Assembly: GCA_003216375.1 (NCBI GenBank)
Contig: QCIZ01000005.1
Coordinates: 1-64,000, forward strand
Direction of reading: 5' to 3'
Length of the DNA stretch: 64,000 bases
Source of the DNA: Prochlorococcus sp. AG-402-O21
GTDB lineage: Bacteria; Cyanobacteriota; Cyanobacteriia; PCC-6307; Cyanobiaceae
Part shown: one piece after another, positions 46,660 through 57,100 of the stretch
How positions within the stretch are numbered: the first letter of the stretch is position 1
Layout: the number at the start of each line of letters is the position of its first letter
Notes under the pieces: model-generated
What the model saw: the letters and a program-made list of their open reading frames with translations, nothing else
Told to the model about the DNA's origin: nothing
Database searches by the model: none
Translations under genes and position numbers: made by a program

Positions 46660-47106
46660 ATGGATTCAAATAGCTCTTACTCTTCATCAAAGGAAAAGTT
46701 ATCGACACGATTAATTCCATTAGTAAAAGAAACTATTTCTGCAGGTTTTCCTTCTCCTGCCGAAGACTACATAGAACTCGGTATCGATCTAAATAAATAC
46801 TTAATCAAAAATCCAATAAGTACGTTCTTTCTACGTGTAAGCGGTAATTCAATGAATAAAGCAGGCATTTACAATAATGATTTATTAATAATAGATCGCA
46901 GTATAAATCCGAATCCTGGACATGTTGTAGTTGCTCTTTTGGATGGAGAATTCACTTTAAAAAGACTTATAAAAAAGCAAGATAATTATTATCTAAAAGC
47001 AGATAAAGAAAATTATCCAGCAATAAACTTATATGAATATATAGATATACAAATATGGGGAGTCGCGATTTATTCGATACATGAACTACAAAAACAAAAA
47101 GTATAA
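46660..47106 (+). CDS. umuD: UmuD-type SOS mutagenesis protease-processed subunit
   Basis: LexA/UmuD-type S24 peptidase domain, 148 residues from the ATG at 46660 (a TTG four codons upstream is less likely). The self-cleavage site 'ISAGFPSPAEDYIE' has Ala28-Gly29, and the catalytic Ser64 ('VSGNSMNKAGI') and Lys101 ('EFTLKRLIK') are in place. After RecA-stimulated cleavage UmuD' joins UmuC to form a translesion polymerase. umuC starts 2 bp downstream, and a LexA-type box precedes the gene. Confidence 0.94.
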   Translation: MDSNSSYSSSKEKLSTRLIPLVKETISAGFPSPAEDYIELGIDLNKYLIKNPISTFFLRVSGNSMNKAGIYNNDLLIIDRSINPNPGHVVVALLDGEFTLKRLIKKQDNYYLKADKENYPAINLYEYIDIQIWGVAIYSIHELQKQKV

Positions 47107-47108
47107 TC

Positions 47109-48386
47109 ATGTCCAAAGTAATACTTCAAATTGATGGGAACAATTTCTATGCCTCGTGTGAACAAATGATAGATCCATCCATAAAAGGAAAGGGTTTAGT
47201 TATACTTTCGAATAATGATGGATGCATAATAGCTCGTAGTTCAGAGGCTAGAAAAATGGGAATTCCTATGGGACAGCCATATTTTAAGTTAAAAAATAAA
47301 TTGACTAAATTAAATATAACTGTGAGAAGTTCAAACTATGAGCTTTACGGTGATATAAGTAATCGATTAATGCAGCTACTAAGAAAAAATTGTGAAGAAC
47401 TCGAAATATACTCAATAGATGAAGCATTTGGAACGATAAAACGTCCAAAAGACAAGTGCTTATATCAATGGGGAAATAATTTAAGAGCTTTAGTTTATCA
47501 AAACATAGGGATACCAATATCTATTGGTATTGGTGAGACAAAAGTTCTATCAAAAATTTCTAATCATCTAGCAAAAAACATACCAAATAATTCAGGTATA
47601 TTTGATATAGGTATTATTGAAAATAAAGACCCTTATCTTAATCTAATTAAAGTAAATAAAATTTGGGGTGTAGGGAAAAGAGTATCCATATGGTTAAGAA
47701 GCAAAGGGATTACTAATGCCCGAGAACTTAGAGATATGTCAAGCAACCAAATCAAAGAAAAATATGGTGTAGTTGGTTTACGCATTCAAAATGAACTACA
47801 AGGTAACCTCTGTATACCTATAAAAGAGACTTCGTCAGACAGGAAAGAAATCTGCGTAAGCAGAAGTCTTTCTTATTCAATAGATAGCTTAGAAGAATTG
47901 AGTCAAGTAATCATTAAATATATTTTAATCGCAAGTGCTAAACTTCGAAAATACAATCAATTAGCTTCAGCTATTACAGTATTTACGAATACAAATACTC
48001 ATTCAAAAGATTATTACAAAAAAGAAGCAACAGAAAAAATAGACATACCAACATCTGACTCAAGAATTATGCTTAAAATAAGCTTAGAGTTAACAAAAAA
48101 AATATTCAGACCTTATAGGAAGTTAAAAAAAGCCGGTGTGATATTACATAAACTACAGAGCAATAAATATAAACAAAAACTACTATTTGATGAACAATAT
48201 ATTGAAAAAGATTTATCCCAAGAAAGATTAAATCATGTAATAGATCAAATCAACAATAGTAATGGTAGAGATACAATAAATTGGGGAGCATCTATCATTG
48301 AAAAAGAATGGAGACCGAGTAGAGAAAAATTATCTCTCATAAAGACAACAAACATAGAAAGTATTCCTACAATATATGCAAATTAA
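47109..48386 (+). CDS. umuC: UmuC, error-prone DNA polymerase V catalytic subunit
   Basis: Y-family polymerase, 425 residues (E. coli UmuC 422). Catalytic palm: 'ILQIDGNNFYASCEQMID' with the first Asp (D9), 'NNDGCIIARSSEARKMGIPMG', and the second acidic pair in 'EIYSIDEAFGTI' (about 100-105). Helix-hairpin-helix region 'KIWGVGKRVSIWLRSKGIT' follows, then the little finger domain and 'INWGASIIEKEWRPSREKLS' tail typical of UmuC. Overlap-free 2 bp gap from umuD. Replicates past damaged bases with low fidelity. Confidence 0.96.
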   Translation: MSKVILQIDGNNFYASCEQMIDPSIKGKGLVILSNNDGCIIARSSEARKMGIPMGQPYFKLKNKLTKLNITVRSSNYELYGDISNRLMQLLRKNCEELEIYSIDEAFGTIKRPKDKCLYQWGNNLRALVYQNIGIPISIGIGETKVLSKISNHLAKNIPNNSGIFDIGIIENKDPYLNLIKVNKIWGVGKRVSIWLRSKGITNARELRDMSSNQIKEKYGVVGLRIQNELQGNLCIPIKETSSDRKEICVSRSLSYSIDSLEELSQVIIKYILIASAKLRKYNQLASAITVFTNTNTHSKDYYKKEATEKIDIPTSDSRIMLKISLELTKKIFRPYRKLKKAGVILHKLQSNKYKQKLLFDEQYIEKDLSQERLNHVIDQINNSNGRDTINWGASIIEKEWRPSREKLSLIKTTNIESIPTIYAN

Positions 48387-48393
48387 AATTTGA

Positions 48394-48399
48394 TATAAT
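48394..48399 (+). promoter_or_regulatory. Possible -10 element for the HExxH gene
   Basis: TATAAT at 48394-48399, 56 bp before the next start codon and inside the 68 bp gap after umuC. No matching -35 was found at the right distance, so readthrough from umuDC is an equally good explanation. Confidence 0.3.
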
Positions 48400-48454
48400 C
48401 ATTAATAATAATGCTCACCAAAATCAAAGAGACAATCATGGTAGATTAAAATAA

Positions 48455-48940
48455 ATGAAAATTATAAGCATTGAAAGAATAATGGAATTCGTAGATTTTT
48501 TAGATAAAAAAGAAATAGAAATAATAAAAATAGTTGAACAGGCAGGGTATAAAATAGAAGAGAATAAACCACTCTGTTTAGTAAGTAATAACTATGTAGG
48601 TTTCTTAAATAAGAGAAAGAAAGTGCTTATAATTTGTACAAATAATGCTAAGAAGAGAGAAGGATATACAATTCTAAGAAAAAAAGATAAAGATACTTAT
48701 GCAAGGACCGCCTTACATATAAAAAAAGCCTTAAGACATGAAGCTGTTCATGTGGCTCAGGAGTGTAACAATGGAAATTTATTAAACATCGATAAAAAGC
48801 TATCAATGAGTCCGTTAAAGTTGAAGGCTTTAAATGAATCTATAAAAATATCAGGAGAGAGACAAAAAGAAAGACAAGCATATATACTAGAAAACAAACC
48901 AAAATTAGTAGAAAAAGAATTGAGAAAATATTGTTTATAA
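48455..48940 (+). CDS. HExxH-motif (gluzincin-like) hypothetical protein
   Basis: 161-residue soluble basic protein. 'ALRHEAVHVAQECNNG' gives an HExxH zinc motif with H95, E96 and H99, and 40 residues later 'ERQKERQAYILEN' provides E139, in the position and context ('E..AY..E') of the third metal ligand of gluzincins. An N-terminal helix-rich half and a helical Lys/Glu-rich end frame it; no signal peptide or membrane segment. I recall similar short HExxH proteins in marine cyanophages and picocyanobacteria. It could be a peptidase or a structural zinc protein; activity is unproven. It follows umuC by 68 bp on the same strand. Confidence 0.8.
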   Translation: MKIISIERIMEFVDFLDKKEIEIIKIVEQAGYKIEENKPLCLVSNNYVGFLNKRKKVLIICTNNAKKREGYTILRKKDKDTYARTALHIKKALRHEAVHVAQECNNGNLLNIDKKLSMSPLKLKALNESIKISGERQKERQAYILENKPKLVEKELRKYCL

Positions 48941-48953
48941 TAATTAAATAATA

Positions 48954-49253
48954 TTAATTATCTCTAAGTAATTGAATAGCCTTTATTTTACTACTGAAAA
49001 TCAAAACCATTCCTTGATCCAAGTAAGAAAGACCAATATAAGTCTTAACAGCATTGGCATTAATGAGAGCCGTACCACAAGTCTCAAGGATAAGGACAGG
49101 TATAGTTAAATTCGATCCCTGCATACTCTGAAGATCGAGAGATTGACGTACAGCTAACTTTGCTTTTATAAAACCTATTTTATTTATAAAATCTGGCCAA
49201 AGATCATTAGATAATGAACATTCATCTAAATTAAAAAGAGAGGAATTTGACAT
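48954..49253 (-). CDS. Hypothetical protein downstream of dnaG
   Basis: 99 residues. N-terminal part is acidic ('LFNLDECSLSNDLW'), the middle is hydrophobic strand-like ('LTIPVLILETCGTALI', 'YIGLSYLDQGMVLIF'), no clear membrane helix. It begins 22 bp after the dnaG stop on the same strand, so it may be its last operon gene. Family not recognised. Confidence 0.6.
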   Translation of the reverse strand: MSNSSLFNLDECSLSNDLWPDFINKIGFIKAKLAVRQSLDLQSMQGSNLTIPVLILETCGTALINANAVKTYIGLSYLDQGMVLIFSSKIKAIQLLRDN

Positions 49254-49275
49254 CAGTAAATATAAATATAAAAAA

Positions 49276-51303
49276 TTATTTATAACATCGCTGTTGATCT
49301 AAATTTAGTATATGTTTTCTCTCAGCGTAATAAAGTTGCTGAAAATTTATAGCGTCATTGTTTAAATCTTCAAACATGCTAAAAACTTTCTGCTCCATAT
49401 CTGATGAATTACTAGGTTCAGAATTTTCCTGAACAATAAGAGAAGCTATACAGTTTTCAAGAGTTTCTAATCTTTGAGAACTCCATGCTTCAATTAGATG
49501 TCTACAACGTTTTAAAGATTTTTGCTTTTCAAGAACAGCTAGAGCTCCACGAATAAGCGACTCGGGATCACTTAGGGTTGCCAAGCGAAGTTCATTAGCC
49601 TCTAATAAAGGAGTAAGTTTGGGAAGATGTTCATTTTCATTAACAAGGAAATTATCTAACAAGTTTTTAATTAAATCGATATCAGCTAGAATATTATTGG
49701 CATCTTTAGAACGATTTATCTTCTCAACAGTTTCAGAACCGAACTTATTCTCCTCAATGTTACTTATAGTTGACCATATCGCTCGATGATGATTGATTGC
49801 AAAATCATCTAAGTCCCTTAGTCTCAATTCATAACGAATATAAGATCTATAATTAGGACAGTGAATATAGGTAAAAAGTATATCTGCCTCGCTTCTTTCT
49901 CTTAGACTAACTTCTTGAGGTTTATCATATTTCTTAGAACGTCCGTGCCATCTTTGACCACTAACTTGATTACGTAAATCTTCCTCTAGTTGTAGAGCAA
50001 ATCTACCTTGACCTCCACTAAGACGCTGAGCGACCTTCTGTAGATAATGGGTTCTGATCGCTGTTTGAGGTAGCTTGCCAAGAAGAGTTACTAGAGTACT
50101 AACAGCTTCCTGAAATTGATCAGATTTATTTAAATCTAAGTCCTTCAATGATTGATCTATTTGCCAGTCCATCCAGAGAGGTGATTTAGCTGCTAATGCT
50201 TCATAAGCAGATGGAGAATTATCCTTAAGGAACTCATCTGGATCTTTACCCGAAGGTAATTGAAGAACTCTTAAATCCAGCTGGCCTTGAATAGCAAGGT
50301 TTTCTACCTCACTAATTGCGCGATTAGCAGCACGAATTCCAGCATTATCTGAATCAAAATTTAGAAGGATTTTTTTACTGTCGGTAGATCGAGAGAGAAG
50401 AGTTATTTGATTGCTACTTAATGCGGTTCCCAACGAAGCGACAACATTTGTAATACCAGAATCATGAAGTGCCATCACATCAAAATATCCTTCAACTACA
50501 ACTGCATAATCTTTTTTTCTAATTGAAAGGGCTGATTTGTCTAAGCCAAAAAGATTTTTACCTTTTTCAAAGATTTCAGTCTCAGGCGAATTTAAATACT
50601 TGGGCTCTGAACCATCAAGACTTCTTCCTCCAAAACCAATAACTCTTTTTTGCCTGTCATGAATAGGCACAATAATACGATTACGAAATCTGTCATAAAA
50701 ACCATTACCACCCTTTCGAGGAACAATTAATCCTGCCGATTCAAGAGTCTCAACACTGACTTTTTCTACATCTACAAAATATTGGAGTAATGAATCCCAA
50801 TTATCTGGAGCAAATCCAAGCTCAAAATTGATTAAAGTACCATCACTTAAATGACGTTTATTTTTAAGATAAGTAAGAGCATTTTCTCCACATGGAGAAT
50901 TTAATTGATTTCTAAACCAACCTGTAGCGAGTTTCAGGACACGATAAAGTGTATCTCTACGTGAGATCTGTTGCTTGAGTCTTTCTTGATGAGGTCCTTC
51001 AACAGTATCTATTGGTACTTGATATTTTTTAGCCAGCTCAAGAACAACATCACTAAAACTTTGCCTCTGAAACTCCATTAAAAATTTAATTGCATTCCCA
51101 CCAGCTCCACATGAAAAACAATAATAAAATTGCTTGCCAGGGATTACTGACATTGAAGGCTTACTATCATCATGAAAAGGACATATCCCAACATATTCTT
51201 TACCTTTTTTCTTTAAGACAACGTGTTCACCAACTACATCAACAATATCTACACGCTCTTTAACAGACTCAATTGTCCTAGGATGTAGTCGAGCAGAAGT
51301 CAT
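49276..51303 (-). CDS. dnaG: DNA primase
   Basis: 675-residue replication primase. Zinc-binding domain 'CPFHDDSKPSMSVIPGKQ' with 'YYCFSCGAGGNAIKFL' (about 42-70), the RNA polymerase domain with 'VIGFGGRSL' and the Toprim acidic sites 'AVVVEGYFDVMALHDSG' (about 266-282) and 'NFDSDNAGIRAA', then a helical C-terminal domain that should contact the DnaB helicase. Only the small gene downstream shares its strand. Confidence 0.97.
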   Translation of the reverse strand: MTSARLHPRTIESVKERVDIVDVVGEHVVLKKKGKEYVGICPFHDDSKPSMSVIPGKQFYYCFSCGAGGNAIKFLMEFQRQSFSDVVLELAKKYQVPIDTVEGPHQERLKQQISRRDTLYRVLKLATGWFRNQLNSPCGENALTYLKNKRHLSDGTLINFELGFAPDNWDSLLQYFVDVEKVSVETLESAGLIVPRKGGNGFYDRFRNRIIVPIHDRQKRVIGFGGRSLDGSEPKYLNSPETEIFEKGKNLFGLDKSALSIRKKDYAVVVEGYFDVMALHDSGITNVVASLGTALSSNQITLLSRSTDSKKILLNFDSDNAGIRAANRAISEVENLAIQGQLDLRVLQLPSGKDPDEFLKDNSPSAYEALAAKSPLWMDWQIDQSLKDLDLNKSDQFQEAVSTLVTLLGKLPQTAIRTHYLQKVAQRLSGGQGRFALQLEEDLRNQVSGQRWHGRSKKYDKPQEVSLRERSEADILFTYIHCPNYRSYIRYELRLRDLDDFAINHHRAIWSTISNIEENKFGSETVEKINRSKDANNILADIDLIKNLLDNFLVNENEHLPKLTPLLEANELRLATLSDPESLIRGALAVLEKQKSLKRCRHLIEAWSSQRLETLENCIASLIVQENSEPSNSSDMEQKVFSMFEDLNNDAINFQQLYYAERKHILNLDQQRCYK

Positions 51304-51351
51304 ATGATAATTTTAATTGATCTCTAAAAATTTAGTAAAGAGATTTAGAAT

Positions 51352-52260
51352 TTGAGAGAAAAACAGCTTACAAGTAAATTTAATATTGAAAAGAATTTAA
51401 AAGGGATCAAATTTTTAATAGGAAGCGGATTAGCATTTAGCCTTATGAGTGTTTGTGTTAAGGCGATTGGGGGAAGGATACCAATTTCAGAACTTGTTTT
51501 TGCTAGGGCAACGATAAGTATAATAATAACAAGATTTTTCTTATATAAAAATAAAATCAACCCTTGGGGATATCAGAGAAGATTATTATTAACAAGGGGT
51601 TTACTTGGAACAGTTGCACTATTTTGTATCTTCAAAGCTCTCACAATATTACCTATAGCAACAGCGACAGTAATTCAATACATTTATCCAACTTTCACAG
51701 TGATATGTGCGTACATAATTCTAAAGGAATTTATATTTAAGAGAATAGTATATTCAATTATTATTGGATGGATAGGAATTGTTTTAGTTAGTCAACCAGA
51801 ATTCAACTCCAATAATAATATTAAAGAAACAATATTAGCAATTATAATTGCGATATTAGGCGCTTTGATGACATCATTAGCCTATATATGTGTAAGAAAA
51901 TTATCTTCCAAAGAGCATCCACTTGTTATTATCTACTACTTCCCTTTGGTTTCTATCCCTTTATCTATTCCTTTTATTATTAATGATTTTGTATTGCCAA
52001 CCGGAACAGATTGGCTTTGGATAATAGGGATTGGTATTTTCACACAAATTGGTCAACTCTGCATAACAGAGGGGTTAAGACTACTTCCAGCTGGCCAAGC
52101 AACTTCCCTAAATTATTCCCAGGTTATCTTCGCAAGTATATGGGGAGTATTAATTTTCGAAGAAACAATAACAAGTTCAATTTACTTAGGTGGTTTTTGC
52201 GTACTTATTTCAACTATTATTAGTATAAGTGCATCCAAAACCTCTGAAGCAAAAATATGA
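51352..52260 (+). CDS. EamA/DMT-family transporter
   Basis: 302-residue drug/metabolite-type transporter with about ten membrane helices in two EamA repeats; 'LVFARATISIIITRFFLY' and 'ATVIQYIYPTFTVICAYIIL' in the first, 'PAGQATSLNYSQVIFASIWG' in the second. The start is TTG at 51352, since no ATG precedes the first helix. Likely plasma-membrane exporter or importer of a small metabolite; substrate unknown. Its stop overlaps the next gene's start by 4 bp (ATGA). Confidence 0.88.
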   Translation: MREKQLTSKFNIEKNLKGIKFLIGSGLAFSLMSVCVKAIGGRIPISELVFARATISIIITRFFLYKNKINPWGYQRRLLLTRGLLGTVALFCIFKALTILPIATATVIQYIYPTFTVICAYIILKEFIFKRIVYSIIIGWIGIVLVSQPEFNSNNNIKETILAIIIAILGALMTSLAYICVRKLSSKEHPLVIIYYFPLVSIPLSIPFIINDFVLPTGTDWLWIIGIGIFTQIGQLCITEGLRLLPAGQATSLNYSQVIFASIWGVLIFEETITSSIYLGGFCVLISTIISISASKTSEAKI

Positions 52261-52643
52261 ATTGCAAATCTTTGATTTTTTCAATAGTTCTTATTTGCAC
52301 TGGAACAACATCGATTCTTGCAGATGACTATCAGCGGGGTTACTCATCAAGTAGAACTTGTACGAGAAATGAATACAGAGAAGAATATATTCCAGGTACA
52401 CGAAAGGATCCAGGATACGTCAAAAAATGGGAGGAAACGGTAGAAGTTCCTTGCCCAGGTGTTCGATCAACAATTAATAACAATGAATTTGATAACAATG
52501 ATTGCTCTGAAGGCAAAATTGCAGGAGGTATTTTAGGTGCAGGCTTTGCTACTGCAATATCCAGAGGGAAAGATCGCTGGTGGGCAATTCCTGCTGGTCT
52601 AGTAGGAGGCTCAATGGTTGGATGTCAAATTGATGGTGGTTGA
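52257..52643 (+). CDS. Secreted glycine-zipper-like small protein
   Basis: 128 residues with a signal peptide (hydrophobic 'SLIFSIVLICTGTTSILA', cleavage likely before 'DDYQ' at about 22). The mature part has 'TCTRNEYREEYIPGTRK' and four Cys, and a Gly-rich hydrophobic end ('GKIAGGILGAGFATAIS', 'IPAGLVGGSMVGCQ') like a glycine zipper that inserts in or associates with membranes. Similar proteins are widespread in picocyanobacteria as uncharacterised periplasmic or outer-membrane proteins. Coupled to the transporter by an ATGA overlap. Confidence 0.8.
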   Translation: MNCKSLIFSIVLICTGTTSILADDYQRGYSSSRTCTRNEYREEYIPGTRKDPGYVKKWEETVEVPCPGVRSTINNNEFDNNDCSEGKIAGGILGAGFATAISRGKDRWWAIPAGLVGGSMVGCQIDGG

Positions 52644-52681
52644 GTATATTTTGTATTCTCAGAAATTTAATCAAATAAATA

Positions 52682-53356
52682 ATGATTAGCTGGTTAAAAG
52701 GTGAAATAATTCATACCTGGGAAATAGCCTCTAAAAAAGGTATTGTTCTAAATGTTGGTTGCGTTGGTTATGAAATACAACTATTAACAATACAAATAGA
52801 TAAAGAAGAAGATGCTAATGAGATTGAATTATGGATTCACCAAATAGATCGAGAAGATGGTACAAATTTATACGGTTTTATAGAGGTTAATCAAAGAGAT
52901 TTATTTCGAGAAATTATAAGCGTCAATGGAATCGGTCCACAAATTGGCATGGCATTATTAGAGGATTTCGAGGTTACTCAATTAGTAAATGCAATTGAAA
53001 ATAAACAGTCAAATATATTAACAAAAAGTCAAGGAATAGGTAAAAGAATCGCCGAGAGATTAATAGTTGAGCTTAGAAACAAACTTAATAGGTTTTTAGA
53101 TAATAATGAAACAAGTTACTACAATAAAAAAGACATAGTGCATAATCAATTTTCTAAGTATATTGATGAAATTTATTTAATTCTAAATTCACTTGGCTAC
53201 CTAGATCATGAAATAAAAGATTCAATTAAAATAATAACAACCAATGAAAAAGAAAATTCTTTATTATTAAATTCCCTGTCTGAAGAAGAAAAAACCAAGC
53301 TAATGGATAAACATCTCAAAGAGATTCTTGTGAAATTGAGTGAAAAGAGTACTTGA
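52682..53356 (+). CDS. ruvA: Holliday junction DNA helicase RuvA
   Basis: DNA-binding tetramer subunit of the RuvAB branch-migration complex, 224 residues. Domain I 'MISWLKGEIIHTW' then acidic-pin region 'IHQIDREDGTNLYGF', helix-hairpin-helix motifs in 'VNGIGPQIGMALL' and 'SQGIGKRIAERLI' (about 76-130), and a C-terminal domain that should bind RuvB ('LNSLGYLDHEIKD'). No LexA-type box was seen upstream. RuvB is outside the window. Confidence 0.95.
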   Translation: MISWLKGEIIHTWEIASKKGIVLNVGCVGYEIQLLTIQIDKEEDANEIELWIHQIDREDGTNLYGFIEVNQRDLFREIISVNGIGPQIGMALLEDFEVTQLVNAIENKQSNILTKSQGIGKRIAERLIVELRNKLNRFLDNNETSYYNKKDIVHNQFSKYIDEIYLILNSLGYLDHEIKDSIKIITTNEKENSLLLNSLSEEEKTKLMDKHLKEILVKLSEKST

Positions 53357-53406
53357 TAGAAGGCTAGGGATTAAATTAGAATTGAAAAATAAGAAAAGTC
53401 AATTCA

Positions 53407-53676
53407 ATGTCACTAGGCACAGAAGAGAAACAAAAACTAATCAACACACATCAAGTACATCCAACTGATACGGGTTCTGTAGAAGTTCAAGTGGCTATGC
53501 TTACTACAAGAATTTCAAAATTAAGCAAGCATCTTCAGGGTAACATCCATGATTTTTCCTCAAGGCAAGGATTGCTTAAAATGATTGGTCAGCGTAAAAG
53601 ACTTTTAGGTTATGTACGTACTAAAAGTGAAAAAAGATATACAGAGCTTATTGAAAAATTAGCTATTAGAGGATAA
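53407..53676 (+). CDS. rpsO: Ribosomal protein uS15
   Basis: 89-residue small-subunit protein: '[19 protein letters not shown]' and '[20 protein letters not shown]' (here starting HDFSS) are the S15 core that binds 16S helices. Normal length. It lies 50 bp after ruvA and 27 bp before the PAM68-like gene, all on the plus strand. Confidence 0.98.
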   Translation: MSLGTEEKQKLINTHQVHPTDTGSVEVQVAMLTTRISKLSKHLQGNIHDFSSRQGLLKMIGQRKRLLGYVRTKSEKRYTELIEKLAIRG

Positions 53677-53703
53677 TTACTGGTATTGGATTGCTAGAAG
53701 CTA

Positions 53704-54144
53704 ATGAAAGGTGCGAAAAAAAACAAAAAGGAACAACCTAAAGAAGTAAAGATAGGATTCTCCAGCAATAACTCTGCTCCAGAAATAGTTTCAAAGAAAT
53801 CTTCAAAAAGTACTAGCAAGAAGTCAGGCATTCCAAGCTATGTTGCAAATAGAATGGCAAGGAGAATAGCTTTTACAACAGGTATTCCGACCCTAAGTGG
53901 TATGGGAGTTTTTATTGGAAGTTATTTTTTAATAAGCAAAGGTATTGCGGATATATCTCCAACACTCACTCTGGTCAGTTCAGCGATATGTTTTCTTATC
54001 GGCTTATTAGGATTAAGTTATGGAATACTCTCTGCGAGTTGGGATTTTAATCCAGGAAGTTTTCTTGGTTTAGAAAATATAAAGCCAAACATCAATAGGA
54101 TGAAAGACGCATTCAAAACAAGTCAAAAAGATATTAATGGTTAA
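53704..54144 (+). CDS. PAM68-like protein (DUF3464)
   Basis: 146 residues: a basic, Lys/Ser-rich disordered first 50 residues, then two membrane segments ('GMGVFIGSYFLISKGIADI' and 'AICFLIGLLGLSYGILSASW') and 'DFNPGSFLGLENIKPNINR', the signature of DUF3464. The plant and cyanobacterial member PAM68 assists early photosystem II assembly and D1/CP43/CP47 insertion. Placed beside rpsO, in line with a ribosome-linked insertion role, which is inference. Confidence 0.86.
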   Translation: MKGAKKNKKEQPKEVKIGFSSNNSAPEIVSKKSSKSTSKKSGIPSYVANRMARRIAFTTGIPTLSGMGVFIGSYFLISKGIADISPTLTLVSSAICFLIGLLGLSYGILSASWDFNPGSFLGLENIKPNINRMKDAFKTSQKDING

Positions 54145-54153
54145 AAATAAAAT

Positions 54154-57100
54154 TTAAATTACAAGACTTTGACTTGTTCTCGCGATAAAGGAATTCTTAG
54201 ACAAAGAATCTAAAGCCAATTCAGTATCCTTTACACAGAATTGATCGCCTAACCTTACATACCTAGTATTATCATTATCCTTAAGGCAGGCGACAACAGG
54301 GATACGAACGCCTAATTCATCTCTAGCAGGTCTATTATTTGAAAGACATTCTCTTAATTTATGCTGAACATTGATATCAGTAGCTTGCTCAGGACGCAGA
54401 TCTATCAAAAGAAATCTTAAATCATCAATTTCACGACAATCATCAATAATCAATTGAACAGTTTCATCTCTCCTATCGACGCTGCCCCAAATCAACAATC
54501 TAGTTTCAACCATCAAATGATCGGACAATCTTTCATAACTTTTTGGGAAAACAACCGCTTCACAAGAACCAGTTAAATCCTCTAGTTGAATAATCGCCAT
54601 TCTGTCACCTTTTCTAGTTGTGACTTGTCTCATCTCTGGAATCATTGCTATTACACTAACCTTTGACTTATCCTTCTGCTCTTCTAAAGAGCTAAGGCTA
54701 ATAGGAGCAATCAATTTTGCAGGTTCTGAAAGTTGCTTCAAAGGATGATCCGATAGATAGAAGCCAACATGCTCTTTTTCTAATTTAAGCTTGTCTGAAG
54801 GAGGGTACTCTTTGACTGGTTTTGCCTTTGGAGCAGATGAATAATCATCAGTCGATGATGATTCATTATTTATAGACGAAGACAGATCAAAAAGGTTACC
54901 TTGGCCGCTAATTCTATCTTTTGCCCTTGAAGAAGCCCATTCAATAGTTAAATCCAAATCAGCAATAAGCTGAGCGCGATTTGCATTTTCTTCAAGACAA
55001 TCAAGAGCTCCAGAATGAATCAAAGCCTCAAGACCTCTTCGGTTAATGGCACTCAGTGAAATTCGATCACAAAATTCTGCTAATGAAGTAAATTCGCCAT
55101 CTTCATCTCTAGAGATGATAATTTTTCTAATTGCACCATCACCCAGGTTTTTGACCGCTGAAAAACCAAAAAGAATTGAATTATCTTTTGGAGTGAAATC
55201 AATACCAGAGGTATTTATATTTGGAGGCATTACGTTTATGCCCATTGAATTACAGTTAGAAATGTATCTTTGAACCTTGTCAGACGAGCCAGCATTAACA
55301 GTAAGCAATGCCGCCATGTAGGCGACAGGATAATGTGCTTTTAAATAAGCAGTCTGATAAGTAACAGCGCCATAAGCAGTTGAATGACTTTTGTTAAAGC
55401 AATATTCAGCAAATAAAACCATTTGATCAAATAACTGTTCAGCAACAATTGCTGAAACGCCATTCTTTACTGCCCCATCAACAAAGAGAGTTCTATGACG
55501 CTGCATTTCGGATACTTTTTTCTTACCCATTGCCCTTCTTAATAAATCTGCTTGACCAAGCGAATATCCTGCTAAATCTTGAGCGATCTTCATGATCTGT
55601 TCTTGATAGACCATGATTCCATAAGTTTCACGTAAAATAGGCTCAAGTGATTGATGTTGAAAATCAATACTTTCCTTACCATGTTTTCTATTTATAAATT
55701 TAGGAATTAATCCTGCATCAAGAGGACCAGGACGGTAAAGAGCAAGAATTGAAGAAATATCCTCCAGAGATGAGGGCTTTAAATCTTTAACTATTTGTCT
55801 CATTCCACTAGATTCAAGTTGAAAGATTCCTTCTAAGTCACCCCTAGAAAGTAATTCAAATGTTTTTTCATCTGTAAAAGGCAATGAATCAGGATCTAAT
55901 CTCTCACCAATAGATTTCTCAACTAAATTAATTGTCTTTTCGATCATTGTAAGATTTCTAAGTCCTAAAAAGTCCATCTTCAAAAGACCAAGTGATTCAA
56001 TATCTTCCATAAAATATTGAGTGATTATTTGTCCATCATTATTTCGTTGAAGAGGAACTAAATTATCAAGTGAATTAGCCGCTATAACTACACCTGCAGC
56101 ATGCACACCAAAAGTCTTATTTGTTCCTTCTATCCTCATTGCCATGTCAACCCATTTCTTTACCTTTGAATCATTATTGTATTTTTCATAGAATTCCTTA
56201 TTTGGAGATTCCTTTGAAATCATAGATGATAATTTTGCAGGCTTACCCCTTACAACTGGAATTAGTTTGGCTAAACGATCTGCATCTCCGTAGGGAATAT
56301 CGAGTACACGAGCAACATCTTTTAAAACAGCTTTAGATGTCATCCTGTTAAATGTAATTATCTGAGCAACTTTATCTTCGCCATACTTTTGCGTAACATA
56401 ATCTATAACTTCTCCACGTCTTTCTATACAAAAGTCAGTATCAATATCAGGCATTGACTTCCTCTCGGGATTGAGAAATCTTTCAAATAACAATCCGTTT
56501 TCAACTGGATCAATATTAGTTATATGAAGAGAAAAAGCTACTAAAGAACCAGCTGCTGAGCCTCTACCTGGACCTACAGGAATATTTTGTTCTCTTGCAA
56601 ATCTTATATAATCCCATACCACAAGAAAATACGTGGGGAAACCCATTTGTTCAATCACGTTTAACTCATAATCAAGTCTTTCCTTATAAACATTTGGAAA
56701 ATTATCAAATTCAGCAATATCTAATATTTCTTTCAAACCTTTGATAGTTGTCTCTTTAAGATATTCGATTGGTTTATATCCATTAGGTATAGGGAAATTT
56801 GGCATCTTATAAGTCCCTAATATCGAATATTCATCAACTTTATTTGACAACTTTACCGTATTTTCTATTGCACTATTTATTACAGTTTCATCTAAATGAT
56901 CAGTAAATAATTTCCTCATTTCCTCTTCAGACTTAATATATTCAGTCCCTGTATATCTTAATCTTTTATGATCACTAATTAATTTCCCAGTTAACACACA
57001 AATCAAGGCATCATGTGCTTCAATATCATTTTTTGATACATAATGTGCATCATTAGTAGCAATAATTTGGATATCAAGTTCTTCAGATATTTTAACTATT

